From: Isoetes taiwanensis
Lineage: Eukaryota; Streptophyta; Lycopodiopsida; Isoetales; Isoetaceae
NCBI GenBank assembly: GCA_021234155.1
Contig: JAJEKV010000002.1
Location: 18,963,592 to 19,027,591 of the forward strand
Direction: 5' to 3'
DNA: 64,000 nt
The notes beneath the pieces are model-generated. The model had not been told where the DNA came from. It did no database searches and saw nothing but the letters and a program-made list of their open reading frames with translations. The first letter of the stretch is position 1, and every line of letters begins with the position of its first letter. The position numbers and the translations under genes are program-made. Of this stretch, positions 22,001 to 33,511 are shown piece after piece.

Positions 22001-25000
22001 ATATCTCTTTGTTTGGGGATGCTCTTTCATGCTTAAGAAAGTTCTCTCCATGACAATAAAAAAGGATACAAATTTCTACTCATAATATTTCATAATAATA
22101 ATGGCAGTTTTTTTCTATTATGGTGTAATAAACAAGACAGATAAACATAAAAGAGAGCCATGTTCCTGAGATGGGATTGTCTCTGGTTTCCCCGTCTTGT
22201 TCTTTTAGTCATTGATGTGATTCCCTCATGAGTCCATACTAGCCTGTTGCTTAAGCAAGGCTGTCCTATCGAGGCCATTTGTTGGAGTGTCTAGAACTTT
22301 AGTAGGGATGTGGTATTGCAAGATTCTACCTTATACAGGACATTGAAAACAAGTAATAACATACCTTGAGGCCCTTTTTTACTCTTCAATCCTACATTGC
22401 CTGTTTAATCTCCGGTTGATAAAAGGATACTACAAATAGTTTCAAAAACAGATTTGCATGATAAATACACATCTAAGTATCCTGGTAGGCATAGTCTTTA
22501 TCAAGAAAGTAATCTTTGTAGAACTGCATTTTGATTACCAACAATTCCTTTGGAATCTGCCATGTCTAAATCATGCTGGACGAGCTGATTGATATTCCTT
22601 TTATGGAGGGATGAAGAGCTCATATTGAGGAGGACGTCATTCCAAATTAAAATAGTGGCGAAGTACCAGATCTTTTGATGCCTTGCACAGATAGCCTTTT
22701 GAGGACTTAAGGGATAGCCAAGAAAGCCTTTGCTGACCCTGCTGCATGGCTCATTCTTGTTGCAGTGCAGCCTGTGTATATATTACTTATTACTTGAAAC
22801 GCTATGTTTCATTGCAAGGGCAACCATGTAACTTGAGCTGGACAGATTTGATATGAAACTAATGCTTTAGTTGTTATCATCTTTGCCAAGCAATGTATTT
22901 GGATGGTTTAAACAAAATATTGACGCAATGAGATGCCGGCTATCAAGTCCCATATACAGCTACTGGTTTAATCAAGATACTGACAAAATGAAAATCTTGT
23001 AATTTAACTTGAAGGCAACCTTTTCCTAGCACAGCTATTGAAGCATAGTCTTTATTAAGCCCCGCATGAAAAGCGCTCTTTCCTGATGAGAATGTCCCTT
23101 AAAATGCTTGACCACATATTTACAATGGGAGACAACCACGCTCAGTGATCGTACAAAGACAAAAATGAGTTCAATGCATGCACTCCTGTGATGTGTTGAT
23201 CATCGTCACTTTCACTTCTAGCTTCACTCTTAGTTGCCTTTCTATGTTAGAAATGCGTTTGTAAGGCTTCCGAGGATGAAGATATTAGGATGGCAAAATC
23301 TGCATAACAGAGAACGGAAGTTCATCTGCAGGCCTGCTGATTTCTCACCTCCAATCATTGTAACAAGTTGTCATACAGACCAAATTGAGCAGGAGACAAA
23401 GGGCATCTCTGTTTGACCTAACACGGTCGCTTAATCTCTTCCGACCATCCACCATGGACGACATTTTTCTTTTATCTACCATGAAATTCACTCTTCCCAA
23501 ATAGTAATTTTGAATGCTGTCAAGATCTATCTCCTTTGGAAATGAAAGAGACTCGACACTATGTCAAAAGCTTTTTAGGAATCGAGAAAACAGCATGATA
23601 CTTTCACTTCCTTCACCTGGTTTCCTCAATGCTGGACCTTAAAGTATAAGGACGTTTCCCTCTGCATATGAACTTCTCTAAAATCTTGCATAAAATGCAC
23701 TATCATGATAAAGCAGCAGTTACTAGGACCCTCTGCATAATAACTTTTTTATCATCTTGCATAATCATGATATGGCAGTAGTTGCTCGGATTCATCGGTT
23801 CTTCAGCTTTGAAATCAATTTGATGATATCCATGGCTTTTAGAAAACTAGAGCAGGTTACTGCGTTGAAATTTAATAGTTGGAGCAAGAGCATCCACCTA
23901 TTTTGGATGAGGAACTCAACCTGGAGGTCATCACAGTGTTTTCTTTCCCAGCATTCATCTTGTTGATGGTCTCTTCTATCAATGAAGTGGAGAAATGGTG
24001 GATTTCAGCATTGGATGTCTTCCTTCCTATGTACTTCCACAACAGAAAGCATAGACTGTCCAAACCTATGGGTCTTTAAGTCATAGATCAGATTTTATGG
24101 CGGAAACTTGCATCAAGACTTAAAAAGGTTTATTTCTGTACAGCATTTAGGCACGTCTTCCCTCAACTGTTCTACGTAAGCCGTCTTCTTCTTGCAAATT
24201 AAAATCTTGCATGCCTTGAAAGCTGCTACAGTACTTAAAGTGGTTGCTATTTCATTTTTGAGCTTTCTGCTGTAAGCTTTCCATTTGGGGCATTCGGTCT
24301 GGTCTATTAACAGATCGAGTGTGGGAAGAAGGAAAGGTAGACTTGAACTATTGAAGATAAGGGACAGGTGGCTTTTTCTTCCAGATTTTCCAGATCATAA
24401 ACTAATTGGATTTTGATCACATCATTATAACAGTCTAATAATGATCAATTCAAAGATGGATGAAAACAAGCAATATTTTAAACCTGCATGAAAGTCCTGA
24501 GCCATGAAACCTATTGCAAATAAATAAAAATCTACCTGTGAAGATGCCTAATGTCCATTCTAAAATAAGCCTTGATGTCAGTTACCTAGCTCCATCTTCT
24601 GTCTGCATCTTTGTGTTCCAGTTCCTTTTGATTTCTTAGAAGTCTCTAATGTTACACCATTCAGGTTGAGAGAACTCCTTTTCTTTAACAAGTCCTAAGT
24701 AATATTGCTTCATGTTGCGGCTCTTTCTTGACTGAGGAACACGAAGTCATCTTTGCATCTTTTGAGGCCTTTAGGGCTCATGATGCCTCTTTGTTTGAGG
24801 ATGCTCCTTCTCATGAGCAGATAGAGTTTTACACATTTCTGACCATAACACTGCCCTTTATGCCATAGTAGTAGCCATGACAGGTCCACATTAGATTGCA
24901 CTCAATCCCCTTAGACTCAACCATATTCAGATCAAACAATAAGCATTTTTTGTGCATCCTAGGACATGCTATAAAAAAATGTTTATCCTAAGAAAGCCAT

Positions 25001-25391
25001 AATACATCCCAGTGGCTGAAGAGGGTAGGCACCGAGATGTTGTCATGAAGTAAGTTAAGGATAATAATAGACATCGATATAATTACCAATGGACAGCAGC
25101 AAGCTGATGTAAATAATCAACTGATTATTATAATTATACAGAGAGGGATAAAGAAGTCATATCGAAATTATATATAACTGGAACATTGGTGTCCAATTGC
25201 AGGTGCCTAAAATGCCCAAGCAATCTAGAATTATACTAGGAGACGGAAGAAAAGCAGTACAAAAACTTGAAATTCAGCACACATAATGAAATGTTTGGAA
25301 AGGGTTACTTGCCATTGGTGGGTTGATTTGGTCCGCAACATATGATGGATAGTCGAGCAGCGGCCGCTGTACCCAGGCTGATTGATGCCAT
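19087..25391 (-). CDS. SRX: Sulfiredoxin, plastid-targeted, five coding exons
   Basis: Sulfiredoxin reduces the sulfinic form of 2-Cys peroxiredoxins using ATP, mainly in plastids in plants. Exons on the minus strand: 25313-25391 (ATG at 25391; MASISLGTAAAARLSIICC, a Ser/Ala/Arg-containing transit peptide), 21579-21733 (GPLIADVPLDQIRRPLLRTR, NDQEKVKELMESIAEIGLQ), 21104-21137 (34-base microexon, IDILEVDGIYY), 20931-21024 (GFSGCHRFEAHQKLGL, KIRRGTKETL) and 19087-19102 (RHHLR, stop TGA). The phases fit at every junction, giving 378 nt and 125 residues, the usual plant size. The catalytic Cys is residue 94 in the FSGCHR motif. Introns 2-4 have GT-AG ends. Intron 1 (21734-25312) has a GCAAGT donor (GC-AG) and holds a LINE relic; intron 4 holds a 130-bp duplication. 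An alternative acceptor for exon 2 at 21773 exists but does not fit the exon 1 phase. No lesion seen. Confidence 0.95.
20083..20342. repeat. Perfect 130-bp tandem duplication in SRX intron 4
   Basis: The block starting 'catcatctgttgttaagg' is present twice at a spacing of 130 bases with no difference found by eye. It is recent and lies wholly within the intron. Confidence 0.92.
21374..21453. repeat. Perfect 40-bp tandem duplication in SRX intron 2
   Basis: 'gctacaaccttaaaacattc' and the following 20 bases occur twice back to back, first at 21374 and again at 21414. Confidence 0.9.
23290..24075 (-). mobile_element. LINE reverse transcriptase relic inside SRX intron 1
   Basis: Minus-strand frames, in order: EETINKMNAGKENTVM (24.0 kb), a stretch like NAVTCSSFLKAMDIIK, then VSCCFLDS-KAFDIVSS at about 23.56 kb (RT motif around F-x-x-A-F-D), then a diverged G-Q-x-x-CPLSP-like segment at about 23.4 kb. 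Stops and frameshifts are frequent, so it is an old, dead copy. It has the same orientation as the host gene. Confidence 0.65.
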
Positions 25392-25869
25392 GGACACTAA
25401 CGCACTACCGGGAAAAAATGGAGTCCACAAAACTTTTGATGTTGTTATCACTACCTATGTAAAGCATTCTATTTTGTTCTTAAAAATTGGATGTGTAATA
25501 TTTCTGGGCTGAGAAGAGCCCACAGCTTGACACGTACATTATTTTGCGTTTTTCTAAAATCAGAAAAGGGAAAATCTTTACTTTCACACGTGTGATGGCC
25601 CAAACCAGAAGAAACCAAGGCGCCTCTGTTCACCCCTGTTCTGCGATCGCCTGTTCTGATGCAAGCAATGATCCGGCAGGCTATTGCGGATCATTGCTAT
25701 GGAGGATAACGAGTAAATAAAGTAAATAGATATTTACTTTCTTCGCTTTCTTCTTAGAGCTCTGGGCTTTCCTCTTTCGCCATATTCATCCCTTCTAGCC
25801 TGCGGGTGCGGCTACTTTTCTGTCACGCCACAGCCAAATCCGGCCCAGATCTGTAAAAATTGCCCTCTC
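25392..25869 (-). promoter_or_regulatory. Region upstream of sulfiredoxin start
   Basis: Contains the 5' leader and probable promoter of SRX by position. No clear TATA box at a fixed distance was found on the minus strand. The part around 25590-25690 is less AT-rich than its surroundings. Confidence 0.3.
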
Positions 25870-26176
25870 TTCTTCAATTTTGATCCATTCTCTGACCCCT
25901 GATCCAAGAGAACTTCAAATAGGAGCTTCAAATCCAATTTTTCGACCAAGCTTCGCGACCTCTTATGCCGGATCATGCTGTCCACCGCCAACAACATCCT
26001 TTCTAATCCTAGGTCACGGCTGTGCATTCCACAACGGCATCAAGAGGCCACCGATTTTATGCAATCCGGCTGTGCATGCCAAAATCTGAGGAAGGTGAAG
26101 CTTTATTCTAAATTCGCCATTCCAGCTGTTTGGGGTCGTGAGAATTTCGCCACAACGATGGGCTCTGGGATCTCAG
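25870..26176 (+). other. Candidate 5' exon of an unidentified plus-strand gene
   Basis: A less AT-rich block ends in ATGGGCTCTGGGATCTCAG (ATG at 26158) directly followed by gttagc, a possible donor after six codons. It lies about 0.5 kb from, and divergent to, the SRX start, so a shared promoter is conceivable. No downstream exon could be assigned. Confidence 0.2.
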
Positions 26177-28386
26177 GTTAGCACTTCTGGTTTTGTGGGT
26201 CTCAGATTTGCTTGGCTATGATATAGATAGGCTCTTCCCTCTTTGCTTCACAGACATTTTTTTTCTCTGTGAATAATTTTTTCTCTGTGAATAGCCATTC
26301 CAGGATTGTAAGATTCGGCACTTTTGCTGCTAAAATTTTACAGCTTCTTCGAAACATGGCCATAACTTCTTCGAAACATGGCCATAACTTCCTCATATGA
26401 GATCTATTTTTTGTGTGATAGCAGATGTTGGAGAGCTCAAAGAAAGATCTAAAACTAATACTAAGCGCGGATTTCGCAAATTCCTAGCATAAATCGGTCA
26501 GAAGGGGGCAGACACGCATCTCCCCTGCACAGAGATTTTCTAATTCTACCTCTTCCTTTTGCTGTGTTCAACGAGTCTTGCACCACTATTTACATGAACA
26601 AGCATTGCATTGCTTGCGATCATAGAATACAATGTCATTATTACTAAGTATGTCACTGAACAACTTGAATAGAAGCAAAAGCAGATTTTCTGGTGCCAGG
26701 TAAAAGCTATCCTCTGAACACTTATTCTTCCTTCTAAATTGTTTGTCGGTAGTTTTAGCATGAATATAAGGTACTCAAAATTCTTAGCTATTTTGAAATG
26801 TTGAGAAGCTAGCTTTTTTTTGCCAGGTCCAATGTTTCTTTTGAAATCTTATGCATGTGGCCTGAAGGTAAGTGAGTTCTGCTAATTGCTTATCTAGAGG
26901 TACTCTATTGGACTGTAAGAACTTGCAAACGTTTTGATTGAGAAGTTGTTCTATCTCAAGGGAACTCATGTTTGCAGCGTTGGAGCTTGTGGTGCATGAT
27001 TGGACTATTTACATGCTTTGTTTGGAAGTTGAATGTTAATGCAGGCATTTGAATTAAATTCAGCTGTGAAAACGACATTTCTGGTAAACAAATGCTGCCA
27101 TTAAATTAGATGTGAGCATTCTATAGCGAAGATCAGATTTGTTCATCTTAATCTTTATTTTTACATCGAATTGAGATGCATCTATGCTAGCATTTCAAAT
27201 CTGCTTACACTGTTTGACGATACCCATTTTAAAGGAGAGATGATACTAAGCTGTGCATATTTCGGAGCTTTCCTGCATGCTATTTAAAGTGATTACTTGA
27301 TATACATTAAAAGTCCCTTTCTTATGCAGGCCCGCCATCCTTGTGGTTTTTGCAGGCCTGAGGAAATGGTCATGGTGCAATATAGAATGACCGAAATGAG
27401 CGTTTTGTCTGCTCAATACCCTCTCTAGTGCCAAGCGTAAGAGCCCTCACCCCATATTCTGCCTGTGCATTATGCCGGAAAAATGCCACTTTCCACTCAA
27501 AAGTGATTTTTTTTATTGAAGGCATGGTTGATGGGACTTGCACCCACCCACCCACCCACTCAAAAGTGATTTTTAATGATATAGAAAGTCAGTATTTTAT
27601 AACACAAAGATGTTCTTGGATTACCAGTTTTTTTATTACTAATGGTTCAAGGATGGCAACTTACGATTCTGTTCCTTTTTGTTGTGCTGGATATGATGGA
27701 TGAGGAAGAACAGTACCAACTAAGGCTTGGCTTCTTAGGCGAACTCTTGGAAACTTTCTTGTGCCAACATGTTTTGGAAAAAATTTAAACAAAATATTAT
27801 GTGGATAAATTTTTCTCCTTATTTACCATCCTAGGGAGGACTCAATTTGAAATTTCCTTTTTGCAATGCTGCATTTGATATATTGTTTAAGGAGTTTTGA
27901 AGGAGCTTCGGAATGGAATCTCGAAGAATTTGCAATACCCACAATAATGGATGGTCTAGAGCTCAAGAATGGAATCTGAAGGATTTGCAATACCCACAAT
28001 AATGGGTGATCCATTTTAGTCTGTAATTCAACCCCTTGATCTAGCTTTAAGGATTAAAAGCCACTACTTACACTTGCATCACAAAGAACAATATAATTGC
28101 CAACAATAAACCCTATTCAATAACTAAATCTTCTAATGGCAACCCACTTATTACCTTAACTTTTGCTCAATGATGGAATTTTTAGAATCAATGATGGAAT
28201 TTTTAAAGCCATGCATAAATACCTTAACTTTTGCTCAATGATGGAATTTTTAGAATCATGAATAGCCACCTTATGTTGTTTAAGAGTGCTTTAAAAAATA
28301 GACCTTGCCTATAAGCATGAATCATAAAAAGCATCTAAGATACATGCCTTTGGATCACTACTTACATTTGATATTAATATTTAATT
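26177..28386. other. No gene recognised; short tandem duplications
   Basis: AT-rich DNA. A 27-bp duplication of 'cttcttcgaaacatggccat' lies at about 26345-26395, a (CACC)n run near 27541-27556, a pair of 'ggatttgcaatacccacaat' copies at 27.9-28.0 kb, and a repeated 'aatgatggaatttttagaat' at 28.17-28.26 kb. Confidence 0.55.
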
Positions 28387-28467
28387 TACATAGCAAGTCC
28401 AACTATGCAGGTTTGAAACCAAAGAAATGTTCGCGGCGGCCTTGGCCGCCGCGATAAATTTCTTGTA
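28387..28467 (+). repeat. Left inverted terminus with GC-rich hairpin
   Basis: 28422-28464 is itself a near-perfect palindrome. AAGAAATGTTCGCGGCGGCC pairs with the following GGCCGCCGCGATAAATTTCTT-type arm across a TT loop. The outer 30 bases match the right terminus in inverse orientation. Confidence 0.8.
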
Positions 28468-28574
28468 GCTAATAATCATACGTGCAGCAAAATTTGCCTT
28501 TAGAGTGATGTGTCATAATCATAGATACCGGGAACGGGAACTTCCAACTTTTTTAAGTGTAAATAACGAACAAG

Positions 28575-28625
28575 GTGCTGCGCACGGAGGATTGTGCTCC
28601 GGTGGCCCGAGAGTATGTTTTCATG
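28575..28625 (+). repeat. Subterminal hairpin (gcgcacggagg...ctccg)
   Basis: 'aaggtgctgcgcacggagga' and the following 'gctccggtggcccgagagt' match 60656-60706, where the stem CACGGAGGG/CCCTCCGTG is perfect. This is a family feature of a dispersed element. Confidence 0.7.
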
Positions 28626-28826
28626 GTTTCTGTTTGATTGTATCGCGTTATGCCCTTTTTGTTGGGCTTGGATGCAAAGCATATGTCAGACATAGCAAAA
28701 GGCCAAACTCATTTCTACGGGTCAAACACTGCTAAACTCATTTCTACGGTCAAACACAGTCCACAAGCACGATGCAAAATTTGACTATAAATAACGCTTT
28801 AATCTTACTGCAAGGTTTTTGGTTAT

Positions 28827-28952
28827 CTGTAAAGCAACTTTCTTGCACTTTGTTCTTCTAGTCCAACCAATTTTTCCATCTCTTTTTCAAGTTCCAGCAT
28901 TTTCAATTTTGATAACTCACATGCCCTTTGAGCCTTTTGATGTTTTTGCATC
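28827..28952 (-). pseudogene. Coiled-coil exon fragment, family unknown
   Basis: After the acceptor 'aattaccag' (28953-28961 on this strand) the frame reads MQKHQKAQRACELSKLKMLE then LEKEMEKLVGLEEQSARKL, strongly helical with heptad-like Leu/charged spacing. At the expected end the sequence is TTTACAG followed by atAACC, as if a GT donor had become AT. Family not recognised; probably another captured exon. Confidence 0.35.
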
Positions 28953-29025
28953 CTGGTAATTACATGAGTTTGTATCACTATTAGAAACTTTGCGTGAGTT
29001 TGTATCACTATTAGAAACTTTGCGA
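28930..29025. repeat. Perfect tandem duplication of about 33 bp
   Basis: 'gagtttgtatcactattaga' plus 'aactttgcg' occurs twice directly adjacent (about 28965-29025). Confidence 0.85.
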
Positions 29026-30249
29026 AGATGGCTCAATGGAGTTAACCCTTACTGTAACCAAAAGTTTACAACATTCAGTTTCTTTGCCCTCATAATGGCT
29101 CCAAAATCTTACTTGATTAAGAATCGCACCTTTTTTTTTGCAAGTTCAGCCCAAATATAGTTTGGTCAATGAGTATATTCTTACCAATGAGAAATTTTAG
29201 TCTTTTCTTTTCCCACAAATATTGCATTAGCTAATTTCCTACATGCTTGGTTTTTCATATTCAAAAGACTCAAGGCTAAAATAACATGTACATTTCTCGA
29301 TGAAAGTAAACACTCTAATCATTCCTTTATACACGTTACATAGTACATTTCATGATGCCATAATTTAAGGATAGTAAGTAACGGAACTTGGTGCACAGCC
29401 AAAAGGTGGCTTTGGCCATCAAAACTGGTCGTACATAGCATCCTACCTAAGAGCATATATGAAGTTGTTTTTAGGCCGCTCATCAACCTCTTCTGCCTTT
29501 CGTTTCTGCAGATATAATCTCCATGTTATGGACAATCTCCATGTTATGGCATCCAGTACCAGGCTAAAAAATGCTAGCATTGCAAGCCTGGTTGACATCC
29601 CAAGAATGAACATGTCTGTAACATGGAGACCACTTAGTTGTCCATTCTATGACACGTGTCAAATATCCAACAGCTAAAGCCAAAAATATAAATAAAAACC
29701 AAAATGCAAGTAGATGAAAATGAACTTGCCATGAAACAATATATAATTGGACAATGGAATAGAATGGAGACTAAGTGGTTTTTACGCTACGCCAAAAATG
29801 TGCTCTCCAACAAAACAAAATCACATAGACCAAATCTCACGTAGACCAAATCTCATAAATTTATGTGACTGCCACAAAAGTCTACAAGAATCCAAATGCT
29901 TGTCCATGGATGCAACCTATATGATTTTCGTGTGCTTCAAAACTTTTAACGGTGGTTTGCAAATCAATTCTGCTCCTTAGTAGTGCTAAATATAATTCCT
30001 CCTCGGTAGTGCGGCTCTGAGACGAGTCCCACTTTGGCAAGGGCAACATAGCATACAACCATTTCTGGTTTATTGTTCTAGCTTGCTTGCACAAAAAGAA
30101 GCATCTTAATATTCTGACCACCTGACCATGCAGACACAACAATTAGGAACCTAAAATACAAAAGAGTTACCTAACAAAAAAAGGCGCTGAAGACAAAGAC
30201 ACATAAAGCAGAAGCATTAAAAAAAGATGTGATGTGACTTACAAAGATG

Positions 30250-30745
30250 TCACAAAGAATCCTCCTGGAGACGTTGATGGATATCTCGTTGGCTGTCCAA
30301 AGGCATATATTGTGCCATGATAGCCCGTATTTCAGAATCCATGTAAGACTGCAACAAAGGAGCATGTAAGCTCAAACTTCAAGATGTACAGACATGACCT
30401 AGAAAATTAAGTTTTACCCGGCAGCACGTACTTATAGACCATATAGCCTACAATTCCCAATCCGAAGAAATAGCACTCTTCACATCGCTCAAATTGAACT
30501 CTACATACAAAGCAGACAATTTTACCTTCGATTGTGAAGTATGATAAGTGAGAACACAAAACAAGGATGATTTTTATTCATACATAGATTAAATACTATG
30601 AAAAGCTCCTTACTAATGCAAGTATCATGCTCTCTAATATAAATGAGATCTCCATTGCATCGGCAATCAAAGCCACCCCAATTATTTTTGCAGGAGCATT
30701 CTTTGCACTTGCAAGCAAGACGCTCTTTGCACTCATCGATATCTA
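30250..30745 (-). pseudogene. Vacuolar sorting receptor (VSR), C-terminal exons only
   Basis: Three exon-like blocks are visible. 30614-30745: a calcium-binding EGF domain, DIDECKERLACKCKECSCKN then CNGDLIYIREHDTCIS, ending in a GTAAGG donor. About 30413-30505: part of the membrane segment, FFGLGIVGYMVYKY. 30250-30348: the cytosolic tail SYMDSEIRAIMAQYMPLDSQ with the YMPL sorting signal, then a stop at 30250. VSRs carry vacuolar cargo from the Golgi. The large luminal PA and central domains are absent from the window. The membrane exon does not join the tail exon in frame: one base is in excess next to the donor, and the usual R-L-R before SYM is altered. It is therefore a truncated and probably dead copy. 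Family identity is secure. Confidence 0.87.
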
Positions 30746-32520
30746 CTGTCCACAAAGTTGTCACATTTCTGCTCCTGCCATAAAGGTTCAAAAGATAGCC
30801 AATATCCTTTATGGTGTCTTATGGGAATTGAGGGTGCAGGATTCGGTTAAGGCTTAAGCACTAAGGTCTATCTAGGCAGAACTAACAATATGGTAAACAT
30901 AAGTTGTATTTTGAGTGACTAATGTTTTGTTGTCAATGTAAAGAACGTAGACTTCAAATCTATATCATGGAAAAGTCGCTCGCATACCAAGTGGTGTAGA
31001 TGACCATTCTTGTCGCACCTTGTAGAATATATTTGATGGTAATCTTTTGAAAAGTTTGTTTCCTGGATACATTTATTGAAAGGAGAGGCAAACCTTCTAG
31101 ACTTGCAAATAGGATTAAGTTCTCCAAGGGTGATGCCTCCAAAATGCTGCAATTATGAAGCCATCGGCACACACGAATAACATGTGTCTACATAGGGCAA
31201 CTATCTCTAGAGAAGTAGTACAATATTCATCCACTGCTTGACCCATTATGATGTTCCCTTTGCGGGAATGATCAAAACTAAACTTACAACCCGTTAAGGA
31301 ATTAGATTCATGATAAACAAACCTAGTTGAACAAGTATTAAAAAGCAACATAAGTACAAATGTTTCATTCCGGATTTGGGGTAAAGATGGTTAAAGTGGG
31401 AGAATAAAGCAACAAATGTGGAAGGAGAACAAGAAGAGTTAAAGCGCTTTAGAGTCGCAATATATGTTAAGGGTTGTGATATGGTCTTGGCACACAAATG
31501 AGTAGGTGTAAAAAGAAATAAAGACATAAGAGAAGAGCAAAAAGTTCGAATATAGAGGAACCATAAGCATTGTGATAAAAAATATCATCTAAAGCAGATT
31601 ATGTAGTAGTGTTTATGCCTTTGCTCCTGCAACATAGTGTTAGCACATGCCGCTATAAGCAAACCTCGGTTTTATTCCTATATCGGATAGACTAGCAAGT
31701 GAAGTTTCACATACCACGGGTGTGGTGGCATCCAAAGACGAAAAGATTTGCTTGTAGTGTCCGGTATATATGTAGCATTGTCTCTTTGTTCAAGAGGGGT
31801 AATCTATCCCCTTTGTAACGTAATACCGTGGTTAAAGAATAGTTGAAGTCGATTTGAAGTCCCATAATAAAAGAATGAGTATTAAAGCCTCTCACAATCG
31901 GTAACTTGGAAATCTATCCTCATTATAACTGCAAATGCGTTTTGGTATAAACCCGCAATAATTGTGTCATACTCCTTAATACCGGACTAGGAAAGAATCA
32001 TATGTTTATGAAGGCGATTAAAACCTTTAAGAGTCACATCCGAGTCTAAGACCTCGTTCAACCTTTACAAATCCCAAATATACCTGATTAAAATGTCAGA
32101 AATAGTAGAACCCCGCAAAGAAACCCCAAATTTTCTATTTAGCAAAATTAAGGATTTACCAAATATTATTCATTTACAGAATCAACTACCATAGCAATCT
32201 TGAATGTGTTACTCTCAAATAGAGGAGAGTAATATTTTGCAACAAATTTCAACAATGAAGTGCTCCCTACATGCCCCTGAAAGTTGATACCCTTTCTAGG
32301 GGAGGATACTTTTGTTTTCTCTATGGAAACATATGCAAATATGAACATGAACTTAACAAAATCATATTACATTTGAAAGATGAAAGAAGCACCTTGCTTT
32401 AGCTCTAGTATAGGTGCTTCATATTTTTGCAGCTTGCTCCATCTTTGTAACATACTTGTAAAGAATGTAAAAGAAGTGTAAAGATGAAGCAAAGCGGATG
32501 GACGGCCCGAAAGGCACAAC

Positions 32521-33132
32521 CGGGCAGTCGGTGATCTTGTAGAGTTGATCCCAATTGATCATGGGTTATGTTTGCCAGAGGAGCTTGAAGATCCATACTT
32601 TGAATGGCTTCATTGGCCTCAGGCGTCGATGTCATTTACTGAGGACGAACATGCATACATATCTAATTCAGATCCTTCATGCAGAAATGCTCAGGAAAGA
32701 GCTTTCCATGATTAGGGAAGCATGCTTACGAATGCTTATTCTTTCAACAATATTTTTTACAAAAGAGCTGCAAAAGCGGCTTTGCCTTTCCGATATAGGC
32801 TCAATGATGAGTGAGTCAACTATATGGCATGGATGAGGAGAAGAGTGAATTGGAGACGATGCATGTTAGATAAGTTAAAAGTGGACGAGGACCTCTTGCA
32901 ATATGATGAGAATTGCCTGGATATGGCAGAAAGCTCAGAGGAACATATTGTAGACCAGATACAATTTGACATGGATCACGAGGAGCCATACATTATGCCT
33001 GATAGCCAGCACCATGTTAGATCTCCTATGCAAAGATCAATACATCTTCAAGAAAGCGGCTCCAATGGAAGCGTCGTTATTGCCAAGATCCGAACACTGC
33101 TGGAAACACAAGTTCATAACAACTATCATTAA
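32521..33132 (+). pseudogene. Phosphatidylinositol 4-kinase gamma-type, C-terminal pseudogene fragment
   Basis: The first frame (from about 32530) reads GDLVELIPIDHGLCLPEELE then DPYFEWLHWPQASMSF, the hallmark of plant PI4K-gamma (ubiquitin-like domain kinases), including the PIDHG catalytic-region motif. A one-base shift at about 32675 moves the match to another frame (HAEMLRKELSMIREACLRML ...LCLSDIGSMMS). The family-typical GMDEEKSELE follows in a third frame and ends in a stop. The tail (DEDLLQYDENCLDM...) is in yet another phase. At least three lesions make it non-functional. N-terminal ubiquitin-like and kinase parts are missing. No introns are visible, which is not informative if the source gene has none. 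Confidence 0.85.
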
Positions 33133-33349
33133 AGCAGCGGCCAAGAACCTAAACTTAGGCAGCTTCAAAACGAGGGCAAACGTGGGTGCTTCTTCGTCAA
33201 TAGCAATGTACAAATGCCAGAAGCAGATCTTTTAGACATTCCTCCAAATCTCTGAAGGCCTCGGATTGATTATGGAGCTACAACAAGCACCATCGCCACA
33301 ACACTGGTTAGCCGGTTTCCATAGCTGTCGAGCAACAACAGAAATGACC

Positions 33350-33510
33350 GCCAATTTACTGCCAATAATGGGTTTTTAGCAGTCATTGGCATATTCCGGG
33401 TATGTACTAGCATATACGTGGAATATGCCATAAACCCACACACACAAGGGTTTGCCCCCTTAGGGGCAACCCAAAAAACGGTTTTGGAGTTCCCTTTCAT
33501 ATACATTATC
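33350..33510. repeat. Dispersed subterminal repeat, shared with 60.7-60.8 kb
   Basis: 'tggaatatgcca' ... 'aggggcaacccaaaaaac' recurs at about 60755-60815. 'gggtttgcccccttaggggc' folds on itself. It lies just inside the right inverted terminus. Confidence 0.7.
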
Positions 33511-33511
33511 A

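Noticed and set aside
22090-22278. Minus frame starting MASIGQPCLSNRLVWTHEG as sulfiredoxin first exon
   Set aside because: No donor in a usable phase. The exon at 25313-25391 encodes a better transit peptide and fits the exon 2 phase.
30919-31351. Minus-strand Cys-containing frames (e.g. HFGGITLGELNPICKSRR) as further VSR exons
   Set aside because: They match no VSR domain; kept only as unexplained sequence inside the composite element.
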